NCBI RefSeq assembly: GCF_028288185.1
Contig: NZ_JAQBOF010000008.1
Coordinates: 186,001 to 250,000, forward strand
Direction of reading: 5' to 3'
DNA length: 64,000 nt
From: Mucilaginibacter sp.
Lineage (GTDB): Bacteria; Bacteroidota; Bacteroidia; Sphingobacteriales; Sphingobacteriaceae
Position numbers and translations under genes: made by a program. Shown here one piece after another: positions 52,648 to 61,690 of this stretch (position 1 is its first letter; every line of letters starts with the position of its first letter). Below the pieces are notes generated by a model. That model did not search any database. It was not told where the DNA came from and was given only the letters and a program-made list of their open reading frames with translations.

Positions 52648-52891
52648 AGTTATAATTGGCGATGTGCCTGGGAAAATCTATTTGGTTATAATTAATTTGC
52701 TAAACATACAAGAATATTAGCATTTACCTAAAATTGAATTAACATTTTTGAGCAAAAAATTAAGCGTAATAAGTAACCCGAAAAATAATAGTGTAATTTG
52801 TACATTAAGTATTAAAAAAAAATTAATTTGCGTCAGCAATTAATAACCAAGAGTAAATCGAATTTTTTAATACAACTAACTAATAAACAAC

Positions 52892-54376
52892 ATGTTACTG
52901 TTAGGAATTGATATAGGCACCTCGTCTGTAAAAGTATCAGTAGTTGATGCTTCTACCCAAAAAACGGTAGCTACGGCGCAATATCCGGATATGGAATCGC
53001 CAATTACCGCGCTACAGCCAGGGTGGGCAGAGCAATCGCCACAAATGTGGTGGGAGCAAACCCAAAAAGCCATTGAACTGTGCAATAGCTCTAAAAAATA
53101 TAACCCGCTTGATATTTCGGCCATTGGTATTGCTTACCAAATGCATGGCTTGGTATTGGTTGATAAAGACCAGAAATTATTACGTGATAGCATTATTTGG
53201 TGCGATAGCCGCGCGGTTGAGATCGGTGAAAAAGCATTTGATACCATTGGGCGCGAACAATGCTTGTCGCATTTATTGAACTCGCCAGGCAACTTTACCG
53301 CCAGCAAATTGGCCTGGGTAAAGCAAAACGAGCCCGAGGTATACGGCCAAATAGATAAAATAATGCTCCCAGGCGATTTTATTGCCATGAAGCTAAGCGG
53401 TGAGATCACTACTTCTATATCGGCATTGTCTGAAGGGGTGTTTTTTGATTTTCAGACCAACAGTTTATCAAAAGACGTTATTGAATATTATGGGTTCAGC
53501 GAAAGCTTGTTCCCGTCAATTCAGCCAGTATTTTCCAATCATGGCGGTGTATTGGCTTCTGTAGCGCAGCAGTTGGGGTTAAAAGCAGGTATCCCGATAG
53601 CTTATAAAGCCGGCGACCAGCCCAATAACGCGCTATCATTAAATGTATTAAACCCGGGTGAGGTTGCCGCCACGGCAGGAACATCGGGCGTTATATATGG
53701 TGTAAGCGATGAGTTAACCTATGACCCGCAATCGCGCGTTAATACCTTTGCACATGTTAATTATACCGAGCAACAAAAAAGTCTGGGCGTACTGTTATGC
53801 ATAAATGGCACAGGTAGTCTATATCGTTGGACTAAGAACCTTTTTGGATCGGCAGTTAGCTATACGCAGATGAATGAGCTGGCTACAAAAGCGCCGCTCG
53901 GCAGCGATGGCTTGCGTATATTGCCTTTTGGTAACGGTGCAGAACGTATGCTGAATAATGAACAGATAGGGGTACATCTGCAAAACATCGATCTAAACCT
54001 TCATACCCAGGCACATATATTTAGAGCGGTGCAAGAAGGTATTGCCTGCGCTTTCCGTTACGGTGTTGATATTATGCGCGAGAATGGTATGAGCCCCAAC
54101 ATCATCCGTGCAGGTAAAGCTAACCTGTTTTTAAGCGACCTTTTTGCGCAAACTTTTGTAAACGCTACCGGTATCCCGGTTGAGTTATATAATAATGACG
54201 GCAGTGTAGGTGCCGCTTTAGGGGCGGGTATCGGTGCAAACATATTTGCATCGCCAGCCGAAGCATTTGCCAAAATGGAACGCATTCAGGTAATTGAACC
54301 GACATCAACAAGCTTTGAACCTGTCTACCAGGAATGGAAAACACTATTGAAAAAACAATTAAAAAGTAATCAGTGA
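52892..54376 (+). CDS. xylB: Xylulokinase
   Basis: The 494-residue FGGY-family kinase phosphorylates D-xylulose. It has LLGIDIGTSSVKVSVVD (phosphate loop, about 2-18), AYQMHGLVLVD (about 83-93), IIWCDSRAVEIGE (about 107-119), KAGDQPNNALS (catalytic Asp region) and the C-terminal DGSVGAALGAGIGA adenosine motif. It is first in the xylBA operon. Its stop codon is inside the first of three 21-bp repeats. Confidence 0.95.
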   Translation: MLLLGIDIGTSSVKVSVVDASTQKTVATAQYPDMESPITALQPGWAEQSPQMWWEQTQKAIELCNSSKKYNPLDISAIGIAYQMHGLVLVDKDQKLLRDSIIWCDSRAVEIGEKAFDTIGREQCLSHLLNSPGNFTASKLAWVKQNEPEVYGQIDKIMLPGDFIAMKLSGEITTSISALSEGVFFDFQTNSLSKDVIEYYGFSESLFPSIQPVFSNHGGVLASVAQQLGLKAGIPIAYKAGDQPNNALSLNVLNPGEVAATAGTSGVIYGVSDELTYDPQSRVNTFAHVNYTEQQKSLGVLLCINGTGSLYRWTKNLFGSAVSYTQMNELATKAPLGSDGLRILPFGNGAERMLNNEQIGVHLQNIDLNLHTQAHIFRAVQEGIACAFRYGVDIMRENGMSPNIIRAGKANLFLSDLFAQTFVNATGIPVELYNNDGSVGAALGAGIGANIFASPAEAFAKMERIQVIEPTSTSFEPVYQEWKTLLKKQLKSNQ

Positions 54377-54430
54377 AATCACCCTAACAATCGGTGAAAT
54401 CAATCCAATAATCAGTGAAATCAAAAAAAT
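54368..54430. repeat. Three 21-bp tandem repeats between xylB and xylA
   Basis: The core AATCrGTGAAATCA occurs at 54368-54381, 54389-54402 and 54410-54423, exactly 21 bases apart. Each copy has an in-frame TGA relative to xylB, so the array looks like a duplication of the xylB 3' end. It is followed by the xylA ATG at 54437. Confidence 0.85.
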
Positions 54431-54436
54431 AATATT

Positions 54437-55765
54437 ATGAGTATAGTAACAGGCGAAACAGAGTTTTTTAAAGGAATTAGCCAAATTAAATACGAGGGCT
54501 TAGGGTCTGATAATCCATTGGCTTTTAGATGGTATGACGCGGATAAAGTTGTAGCCGGCAAAACAATGAAAGATCACCTGCGCTTCGCAGGTGCTTACTG
54601 GCACTCGTTTGTAGGTAATGGTGCCGATCCGTTTGGCGAACCAACCCACATATTTGAATGGAACAAAAAAGCCGACCCTATTGAGCGCGCCAAAGACAAA
54701 ATGGATGCAGCATTTGAGTTTTTAACCAAAATGAACCTGCCTTATTATTGCTTCCATGATGTTGACGTAGTTGATTATGGCAATGATATTAATGAAAACG
54801 ACCGCCGCTTACAAGCCCTGGTTGATTATGCCAAACAAAAGCAAGCCGCCAGTGGTGTAAAATTGCTTTGGGGTACATCAAACCTATTCTCTAACCGCAG
54901 GTATATGAATGGCGCGGCTACTAATCCTGATTTTCATGTATTATCGCATGGTGCCGCGCAAGTTAAAGCAGCTATTGATGCAACTATCGCATTAGGTGGC
55001 GAGAATTACGTTTTCTGGGGCGGACGCGAAGGTTATATGACCTTATTGAATACCGACATGAAACGCGAGCAAGAGCATTTTGCAAAGTTCTTACATACAG
55101 CGAAAGACTATGCACGCAAACAAGGCTTTAAAGGAAACTTCTTTATCGAACCAAAACCTTGCGAGCCTACCAAGCACCAGTATGACTATGACTCGGCTAC
55201 TGTATTTGGCTTTTTGCAAAAATATGGTTTGCTGGACGATTTTAAATTGAACATTGAGGTTAACCATGCTACATTGGCGGGTCACACCTTCCAGCATGAG
55301 TTACAGGTTGCAGCGGATTCAGGGTTATTAGGCTCGATAGATGCTAACCGTGGCGATAACCAAAACGGTTGGGATACAGACCAGTTCCCGAATGATATTA
55401 ATGAGATAACCGAGTCTATGATGATCATATTAGAAGCCGGCGGCCTACAAGGCGGTGGTATTAATTTTGATGCCAAGATCCGCCGTAACTCAACCGATCC
55501 TGCTGATCTATTCTATGCGCACGTTGGTGGTATGGATATTTTTGCCAGGGCTTTGATCACTGCGGATAACATACTGCAAAAATCAGCATATAAAAAACTG
55601 CGTAAAGACCGTTACTCGTCATTCGATACCGGCAAAGGCAAAGAATTTGAAGAAGGTAAACTTTCTTTAGAGGACCTGAGAGCTTATGCCATACAAAACG
55701 GTGAGCCTGCTGTCAGCAGTGGTAAACAGGAGTATATAGAGAATTTGATAAATAGGTATATCTAA
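54437..55765 (+). CDS. xylA: Xylose isomerase
   Basis: The 442-residue enzyme (long, class II form) interconverts D-xylose and D-xylulose in a TIM barrel with two divalent metals. [12 protein letters not shown] (about 99-110, catalytic His), [14 protein letters not shown] (about 193-206), the metal ligands in [17 protein letters not shown] and [12 protein letters not shown] are intact. The C-terminus ends in a helical arm. It is the second gene of the xylBA operon; a terminator follows. Confidence 0.96.
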   Translation: MSIVTGETEFFKGISQIKYEGLGSDNPLAFRWYDADKVVAGKTMKDHLRFAGAYWHSFVGNGADPFGEPTHIFEWNKKADPIERAKDKMDAAFEFLTKMNLPYYCFHDVDVVDYGNDINENDRRLQALVDYAKQKQAASGVKLLWGTSNLFSNRRYMNGAATNPDFHVLSHGAAQVKAAIDATIALGGENYVFWGGREGYMTLLNTDMKREQEHFAKFLHTAKDYARKQGFKGNFFIEPKPCEPTKHQYDYDSATVFGFLQKYGLLDDFKLNIEVNHATLAGHTFQHELQVAADSGLLGSIDANRGDNQNGWDTDQFPNDINEITESMMIILEAGGLQGGGINFDAKIRRNSTDPADLFYAHVGGMDIFARALITADNILQKSAYKKLRKDRYSSFDTGKGKEFEEGKLSLEDLRAYAIQNGEPAVSSGKQEYIENLINRYI

Positions 55766-55787
55766 ACTATATATTTTTTTAAATGTG

Positions 55788-55820
55788 AAAGTCCTGGCTA
55801 TGATGGTCGGGACTTTTTGT
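55788..55820 (+). terminator. Terminator of the xylBA operon
   Basis: AAAGTCC pairs with GGGACTTT around a 14-base interior, followed by TTTT. Confidence 0.75.
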
Positions 55821-55828
55821 TGAGATTA

Positions 55829-56233
55829 TTACCGGCTTTTTTTTGCCCATCTAAAAATCTGGTACTTTGGTTTATATTTCTCGTATTGCGGAGTGGGCCA
55901 AAAACCATCTTCTTTATATTCAGAAACCCAGATCTGCCCATCAAACATATCAATAAAGCCTGAAACTTCTCCGTTTGGATAAGGTTGAATTACCCTGATA
56001 TCACCGGGTGTAGGTTTATAGTTGACCATGCTTACCGTATCAAAACCTGCTTTTATTAAAAAAGGTCCGTAGTCTTTTGATGCCGAGGGATGTCCGGTAG
56101 TATTTAAGCCACCGGCTTCCAGTGCCAATCGTATAGCTTTTGCGTGGATGTCTTCAGTGCTTTGCGCATGCACACAAGTGGTGTTACTTAAAAACAGGCC
56201 ACAGATTAAAGAAAAACAGAAAAAAGATTTCAT
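55829..56233 (-). CDS. Small secreted protein, degenerate NlpC/P60- or CHAP-like
   Basis: The protein has 134 residues from the ATG at 56233, opening a signal peptide (MKSFFCFSLICGLFLS, end HAQ). The longer frame overlaps the -7 box. The mature sequence AIRLALEAGGLNTTGHP, SASKDYGPFLIKAGF, PGDIRVIQPYPNG and MFDGQIWVSEYKEDGFWP follows the pattern of NlpC/P60-like amidases. At the positions where that family has its catalytic Cys (before AIRLALEAGG) and His (GHIAMFDG), this protein has no Cys and reads GFIDMFDG. It may be a non-catalytic relative, an immunity-like or a binding protein. Family assignment is from pattern memory. Confidence 0.6.
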   Translation of the reverse strand: MKSFFCFSLICGLFLSNTTCVHAQSTEDIHAKAIRLALEAGGLNTTGHPSASKDYGPFLIKAGFDTVSMVNYKPTPGDIRVIQPYPNGEVSGFIDMFDGQIWVSEYKEDGFWPTPQYEKYKPKYQIFRWAKKSR

Positions 56234-56254
56234 GTGAAATAGTGGTTTGGTTAT

Positions 56255-56262
56255 CAAAGCTA
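56255..56262 (-). promoter_or_regulatory. -7 promoter box of the small secreted protein gene
   Basis: TAGCTTTG on the minus strand, 21 bases before the ATG at 56233. It overlaps the upstream alternative start at 56257. Confidence 0.55.
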
Positions 56263-56322
56263 ATTATAAATTTTGGATTTTAATTAGCCTGTCAGCTCAT
56301 GTTTTCTTAAATCAGGATAAGC

Positions 56323-56330
56323 TATATTTG
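56323..56330 (+). promoter_or_regulatory. -7 promoter box of the oxidoreductase gene
   Basis: TATATTTG, 10 bases before the ATG at 56341. Confidence 0.55.
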
Positions 56331-56340
56331 TTAAATCTAT

Positions 56341-57780
56341 ATGACTTTAGAAAAACGCGATTATGATGCCATTGTAGTAGGCTCCGGGCCAAACGGGCTT
56401 GCCGCCGCTATATTATTGCAACAGCAAGGGTTATCCGTTTTGATATTGGAGGGTAAGGATGTGATAGGTGGGGGGCTAACCTCGGCCGAATTAACATTAC
56501 CGGGTTTTATCCATGATGTTTGCTCGGCAATTCATCCATTGGCAGTAGCATCGCCATTTTTTAAAACTTTGCCGCTGGCAGATCATGGATTGGAATATAT
56601 ACAACCTACATTGGCAGCAGCACACCCATTTGATGATGGTACGGCCGCAATTTTAGATAACTCCATTAAAAAAACCGCTGATTACCTGGGCGAAGATGTA
56701 CAAACCTACACCGCTCTAATGCGCTCGATAACCGGCGCATGGCCCTTAATTGATCAGGACGCTTTAGGTCCGTTACATTTTCCGGCACATCCGTTGGCAA
56801 TGGCAGAGTTTGGTTTGAAAGCATTAAGCAGTGCTACCACCTTTGCCAAACGCTTTAAAACTACACAGGCACGCGGTTTATTTGGCGGCATGGCGGCACA
56901 CGCTATACAACCTTTAAGTAATTTAAGCACTACCGCAATTGGTTTGGTACTAATGACTACCGGGCATTTAAAAGGATGGCCTATACCCAAAGGTGGTTCG
57001 GCCAGTATAGCAACGGCATTAGCTGGTTATTTTAAGTCGATAGGCGGGACGATACAAACCGGAACCTATGTGACATCATTAGATCAGCTACCATCGGCAC
57101 AAGCGGTATTATTCGATGTAACGCCAAAGCAAATTTTGCAGATAGCAGGACATAAATTCTCATCTATTTACAAATGGCAGTTGGAGCGTTACCGCTATGG
57201 TATGGGTGTATTTAAAATTGACTGGGCGTTAGACGGCCCAATACCTTTTACTGCTGATGAATGTAAGCAAGCCGGCACCATACACTTAGGTAATACTTTT
57301 GAAGAGATTGCAGAAGGAGAGTTGATGACAAGCAAGGGCCGACAAGCCGAAAGGCCCTTTGTACTGCTGGCCCAGCAAAGCTTGTTTGATAAAACGCGCG
57401 CGCCCGAAGGCAAACAAACCGCCTGGGCATATTGCCATGTCCCTAACGGATCTATCCAGGATATGACCGCCATTATTGAAAATCAGGTAGAGCGTTTTGC
57501 GCCGGGTTTTCGCGATAGTATAATAGCTAAACATACTATGAACGCTGCTCAGATTGAGGCATATAATCACAACTATATAGGCGGCGATATTAACGGTGGG
57601 ATACTGGATATCGGCCAATTGTTTACCAGGCCGGCTTTGCGTTGGTCGCCTTATAAAACATCAGCAAAAGGATTATATATCTGTTCATCATCTACACCAC
57701 CAGGTGGCGGTGTGCATGGTATGTGTGGGTATAATGCGGCTAAGAAGGTTTTGAAGGATATTTTCAACCTGGAAGTTTAA
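56341..57780 (+). CDS. FAD-dependent oxidoreductase, phytoene-dehydrogenase/PYROXD2-like
   Basis: The 479-residue flavoprotein has the FAD Rossmann motif DAIVVGSGPNGLAAAILLQQ (about 8-27), an Arg-less GGGLTSAE loop and the downstream IHPLAVASPFF segment. The C-terminal FAD-ribityl region is SSSTPPGGGVHGMCGYNAA (about 450-468). It resembles the phytoene-desaturase superfamily branch that contains human PYROXD2. No carotenoid genes are near, so carotenoid chemistry is not implied. Cytoplasmic or membrane-associated; substrate unknown. Confidence 0.86.
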   Translation: MTLEKRDYDAIVVGSGPNGLAAAILLQQQGLSVLILEGKDVIGGGLTSAELTLPGFIHDVCSAIHPLAVASPFFKTLPLADHGLEYIQPTLAAAHPFDDGTAAILDNSIKKTADYLGEDVQTYTALMRSITGAWPLIDQDALGPLHFPAHPLAMAEFGLKALSSATTFAKRFKTTQARGLFGGMAAHAIQPLSNLSTTAIGLVLMTTGHLKGWPIPKGGSASIATALAGYFKSIGGTIQTGTYVTSLDQLPSAQAVLFDVTPKQILQIAGHKFSSIYKWQLERYRYGMGVFKIDWALDGPIPFTADECKQAGTIHLGNTFEEIAEGELMTSKGRQAERPFVLLAQQSLFDKTRAPEGKQTAWAYCHVPNGSIQDMTAIIENQVERFAPGFRDSIIAKHTMNAAQIEAYNHNYIGGDINGGILDIGQLFTRPALRWSPYKTSAKGLYICSSSTPPGGGVHGMCGYNAAKKVLKDIFNLEV

Positions 57781-57783
57781 AAG

Positions 57784-58275
57784 TTATTGTTTCCTAATTG
57801 GCGCTCTTCCTATAAACCTGTCATTTCCCAACAAAAAGTCAATTGCTTTTATAACGTTTCTATCTATACTTTCTTCATTCTTTAAATTAGAAATATATCT
57901 AATCATCTCAAATTGTAAAGAAGGTGTTAAAGCGTCAAAAATGGCTTTAGCTTCTTTGTTAAGCGATAAAGCCTTTACCAGTTTAGGGTGTGGTGTTATT
58001 ACATGTACAGCAGGATCAAATTCTATTTTAACAGCAATGGTTTCGCCTATCTTTTTTGGCGAGTTTTTAAGCATGGAAGTATTGATATATAATCTCCAGA
58101 TATCTTTTAGTTTTATTAACCGCTGTAAAAAAGGTTTGTCGTTAATAAAACCTTTAACCGGTATGGGGCCTTTATTTTTTTGCGCTTGCGTAAAAAGTTG
58201 GGCTAATACATCATCAGGTAACGATACGTAAGGATTTATACCTACTATCTCTATTTTAGCATTGAAACACAGCAT
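57784..58275 (-). CDS. DUF1905 plus YdeI/OmpD-associated domain protein
   Basis: The 163-residue protein has an N-terminal DUF1905 beta domain (IEIVGINPYVSLPDDVL, GPIPVKGFINDKPF, WRLYINTSMLKNSPKKIGE). A C-terminal YdeI-type helical domain follows (HPKLVKAL, AKAIFDALTPSLQFEMIRYI, RFIGRAPI). YdeI proteins are linked to cationic-peptide and bacteriocin tolerance in enterobacteria; the role here is unproven. It is convergent with the oxidoreductase gene (3-base gap). Confidence 0.87.
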   Translation of the reverse strand: MLCFNAKIEIVGINPYVSLPDDVLAQLFTQAQKNKGPIPVKGFINDKPFLQRLIKLKDIWRLYINTSMLKNSPKKIGETIAVKIEFDPAVHVITPHPKLVKALSLNKEAKAIFDALTPSLQFEMIRYISNLKNEESIDRNVIKAIDFLLGNDRFIGRAPIRKQ

Positions 58276-58303
58276 AAACTATAGCTTTGATGTTTTAGTA
58301 AAT

Positions 58304-58334
58304 AAAAAAGCCTCTCAAATTTCTTTAAAAGGCT
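58304..58334 (-). terminator. Orphan minus-strand terminator upstream of the DUF1905 gene
   Basis: On the minus strand AGCC-TTTTAAA pairs with TTTGAGAGGCT and is followed by TTTTTT. No minus-strand gene lies to its right before 59.2 kb, so it is either a leader attenuator of the DUF1905 gene or a leftover of a lost gene. Confidence 0.55.
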
Positions 58335-58640
58335 TCACAGTGTGAACCTATTGGACGTTTTTCGAACCATTTTATGCAGGAATTAAAGCAGATGGCAGAA
58401 TTTAAACGACTGAATATAATAATTTAACTTTTAGATACTAAATTTTAGTAGTTTGAAATCCCCTTATTACTTAACATAATAATTAAAATATCAGGATCGA
58501 GTTTAAATTTTATGGATTGAGTCTTTTGCAAAATCTGTAACCTATTAGAAATAATATTGTTTGGGTGTTTATAATCGGTGAGTTCAAGCCGACTTTTCAG
58601 CTGGCTAGGTTAGGACCCTTACTGTTATTTCTCGATCTAA

Positions 58641-58955
58641 TTCCTAGAAATCACCGATATTAAACCCGCAGCAGGCGATGAACACCGGTCATTAATTCAA
58701 ATAGAACACAAAGGCATGGAAGTATCGTCTGTTGTATTTGACGGAACGGATATGCTGTGAGGTTATTTAATGCAGAGGGAGGCCAACGAAAACAAAATTA
58801 CATTTGATTACAGGCCCGCCAATGTTCAGTTGGTGGAATTAAACGGTGAGATAAAAGCGAACCTGAAAGTAACGGCCAGTAACAACAAATCATCTGTTTT
58901 AATCAGTATGCCGCAGTTTGCCATCCGAACACTAAAATTAAGTGCGGCGCAATAA
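58641..58955 (+). pseudogene. Remnant of a glycosidase C-terminus, alpha-mannosidase-like
   Basis: The plus frame from 58641 reads EITDIKPAAGDEHRSLIQIE and then VVFDGTDML with a TGA at 58758. In the next frame the DNA reads VRLFNAEGG, and the original frame resumes as NKITFDYRPANVQLVELNGE to MPQFAIRTLKLS and a TAA at 58955. RLFNAEG, VELNG and PxFxIRTLKL are the usual end of GH38 alpha-mannosidases. The pieces need a frame change near 58755 and another near 58780, and upstream sequence has no long frame. It is therefore a decayed 3' fragment. The stretch 58340-58640 shows nothing else that I can support. Confidence 0.7.
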
Positions 58956-59194
58956 TCCATAAAATATTTTCAAATTTGCTAAATCGTTTTTTTTATCTAA
59001 TTTGCAGCTTAATAACCAATTATAATAGATCATCTTGTCTGTTAATATAATAATTAAATGACCGACAGAGTTTCATTTGCCTTGCTCATATTATTGACGG
59101 TTTGTATAAATATTTGCGCGATGATACTTCCAGAATTAATAATCCAGTAAAGCATAAAATAGAAATACAGTTAGTGCTATAACTCATATTGTTG

Positions 59195-61504
59195 ATGATA
59201 AAGAAATATTTAACAATCTTTTTCCTTTTGTTAGGGACATTGGCTAAGGCGCAGGGCCCGGCACAGTATGTTAATCCGTTTATTGGCGCCAGTACAAGCG
59301 CGGCAGATGCCGGAGTATACCATGGTCTCGGTAAAACATTCCCCGGTGCAGCTACACCCTATGGTATGGTGCAGGTTAGCCCCAACACCATAACCGGCGG
59401 CGATAACGGTTCGGGGTATAGCCATGAACATACCAGCATAGAAGGTTTTGCCTTTACCCAGATGAGCGGCGTGGGCTGGGACGGTGACCTGGGTAACTTT
59501 TTGGTGATGCCCACAGCAGGAAAACTAATAACGGTTGCTGGTAAGGTTGACCATCCCGAAGGCGGCTACCGGTCTCATTTTTCAAAAAAAAGCGAAAAAG
59601 CCTCGGCAGGTTATTATTCCGTTTTATTGACCGATCATCATATTAAAGCTGAAGCAACTGCTGCAGCGCATAGCGGAATACTGCGTTTTACTTTTGCACC
59701 GAACACCCGGTCGCGCATTCAAATTGATCTGGCCCGTCGTGTAGGCGGCACTTCTACCTCGCAGTACGTCAAAGTCATTGGCGATCATACGATCGAAGGC
59801 TGGATGAAATGTAGCCCCTTAGGCGGCGGCTGGGGCGATGGCAAGGGAAGCGCCGATTATACCGTTTACTTTTATGCCCAGTTTAGTAAGCCATTGAAAA
59901 ATTATGGTGTTTGGAGCGCTAATATCCCTGATAACCAGCCGAGATTGACTGAAGATGTAGAAAGCGCAAAATATCAAAAGTTAATTGCTGATGCAGCAGT
60001 TTTAAAAGGCATTAACGGAATGGAGGGTAAGCATATGGGCTTTTATACCGAATTTGCCACAACAGCCAACGAACAGGTTTTGCTTAAATCGGGCATATCG
60101 TTTGTCAGCATTGCCGGGGCAAAACATAATTTGGAAACTGAGATCAAAGGGTTTGATTTTGACGCGGTGCACCAGCTAGCCGTGCAGCTTTGGAACAATG
60201 CTTTGTCAAAAGTGGCTATTACAGGTGGTAATAAAGAACAAAAGACAGTTTTCTATACTGCATTATACCACACCATGATTGATCCGCGAATAATGGAAGA
60301 TGTGGATGGCCAATACCCGGGGGGTGATGGGAAAGCGCATCGGTCCGCTGGGTTTACCAAACGAACCATTTTTAGCGGGTGGGATGTTTTCAGGAGCCAA
60401 ATGCCTTTACAAACTATCATTAATCCCTCGCTGGTAAATGATATGATCAATTCGCTGGTTTCGCTGGCGGATGAAAAGAAGAAAAATTACCTGGAGCGCT
60501 GGGAAATGATGAACGCTTACAGTGGCTGTATGATTGGCAATCCGGCAGTCTCGGTTATTGCCGACGCTTATGAGAAAGGCATCCGCAATTTTGACGTGCC
60601 CAAAGCCTACCAGTTAGCCGTAAACTCAGTAGATCAGTTTGGAAACGGCGCGAAAGGCTATACTGCGGAACCGCTAAGTATTTCTTACACGCTGGAATAT
60701 GCCTACGCCGATTGGTGTGTTGGCCAAATGGCAAAGTCTATGGGTAAAATCGCTGATGCTGAAAAATATATGGGCAGGGGTCAGGACTATAAAAATATTT
60801 TCGATGCCGAAAAAGGCTGGTTCAGACCCCGTGATAAAGACGGCAAATGGACGAGCTGGCCAGATTCGGGCCGCCAGAAGCAATGGTATGGCACTATTGA
60901 AAGTAATCCTTACCAGCAAGGTTTTTTTGTGCCCCAGGATGTGCCTGGTATGGCAAAGCTGATGGGGGGAAATCAAAAGGTAATTGCCGACCTGGAGAAC
61001 ATGTTCAACAAAACGCCGGATAACATGATGTGGAATGATTATTATAATCATGCTAACGAGCCTGTTCATCATGTACCTTTTTTATTTAACAGGCTGGGCG
61101 CACCCTGGTTAACTCAAAAATGGACACGTGCAATTTGCAGGCGTGCCTATCATAACAATGTTGAAGGCCTGGTAGGCAATGAGGACGTAGGACAAATGTC
61201 GGCCTGGTATGTGCTGGCAGCAAGCGGTATGTACCCAGTTTGTCCCGGTGATACCCGGCAGGAAATTACGAGCCCCGTGTTTGACAAAGTTGTTTTTAAG
61301 CTCGACCCGCATTATGCAAAAGGCAAAACGTTTACGATAATAGCCCATAATAACTCGGCGGCAAACATTTATATACAAAACGCTAAGTTAAATGGGCTGA
61401 GTTACAACAAATGTTACATTGATTTTAGGGATGTAACTAACGGGGGAACATTAGAACTTACCATGGGCGCAGCACCGAATAAAAACTGGGGTATCGCTAA
61501 TTAA
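59195..61504 (+). CDS. GH92 family exo-alpha-mannosidase
   Basis: The protein has 769 residues from the ATG at 59195 with a signal peptide (MIKKYLTIFFLLLGTLAKAQ); TTG starts at 59189 and 59192 are less likely. The GH92 layout is an N-terminal beta domain (VNPFIGA, GKTFPGAATPYGMVQVSPNT) and an (alpha/alpha)6 domain. It contains GYSHEHTSIEGFAFTQMSG, FSGWDVFRSQMPL, WNDYYNHANEPVHHVPFLFN and EGLVGNEDVGQMSAWYVL (catalytic Glu and Asp region). The enzymes are Ca2+-dependent, inverting, and act on alpha-mannosides of yeast mannan or N-glycans. It is upstream of two esterases in the same orientation. Confidence 0.94.
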   Translation: MIKKYLTIFFLLLGTLAKAQGPAQYVNPFIGASTSAADAGVYHGLGKTFPGAATPYGMVQVSPNTITGGDNGSGYSHEHTSIEGFAFTQMSGVGWDGDLGNFLVMPTAGKLITVAGKVDHPEGGYRSHFSKKSEKASAGYYSVLLTDHHIKAEATAAAHSGILRFTFAPNTRSRIQIDLARRVGGTSTSQYVKVIGDHTIEGWMKCSPLGGGWGDGKGSADYTVYFYAQFSKPLKNYGVWSANIPDNQPRLTEDVESAKYQKLIADAAVLKGINGMEGKHMGFYTEFATTANEQVLLKSGISFVSIAGAKHNLETEIKGFDFDAVHQLAVQLWNNALSKVAITGGNKEQKTVFYTALYHTMIDPRIMEDVDGQYPGGDGKAHRSAGFTKRTIFSGWDVFRSQMPLQTIINPSLVNDMINSLVSLADEKKKNYLERWEMMNAYSGCMIGNPAVSVIADAYEKGIRNFDVPKAYQLAVNSVDQFGNGAKGYTAEPLSISYTLEYAYADWCVGQMAKSMGKIADAEKYMGRGQDYKNIFDAEKGWFRPRDKDGKWTSWPDSGRQKQWYGTIESNPYQQGFFVPQDVPGMAKLMGGNQKVIADLENMFNKTPDNMMWNDYYNHANEPVHHVPFLFNRLGAPWLTQKWTRAICRRAYHNNVEGLVGNEDVGQMSAWYVLAASGMYPVCPGDTRQEITSPVFDKVVFKLDPHYAKGKTFTIIAHNNSAANIYIQNAKLNGLSYNKCYIDFRDVTNGGTLELTMGAAPNKNWGIAN

Positions 61505-61690
61505 AGGAGTATGGCCGGGAAGTATCAACCATTGAATTTGCAGGCATGTTATTCAGCCGACCAGTTTTCAGCCTGCCGTCACCCGGCAAAAAGATCCAGC
61601 GCCGAAAGGGCGACAGCTAAGCTATATTGCTGATATGGTCCAGGGCGACGGTTGGATTTGCCGTATTGAATAAGTTAAATAACAATTTAT
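61505..61690 (+). other. Gap with possible decayed coding sequence
   Basis: The gap between GH92 and SGNH genes is richer in G+C than other gaps and keeps codon-like texture. One short frame ends PSPGKKIQRRKGDS and another ends SYIADMVQGDGWICRIE before in-frame stops. No promoter box was found. It may be a remnant of a deleted gene between the two; not assignable. Confidence 0.35.

Noticed and set aside
54368..54430. CRISPR array
   Set aside because: Only three 21-bp-period copies, no spacers of variable sequence and no cas genes.
56341..57780. Carotenoid phytoene desaturase (crtI)
   Set aside because: No crtB or other carotenoid gene is near, and the sequence is closer in pattern to the PYROXD2-like branch.
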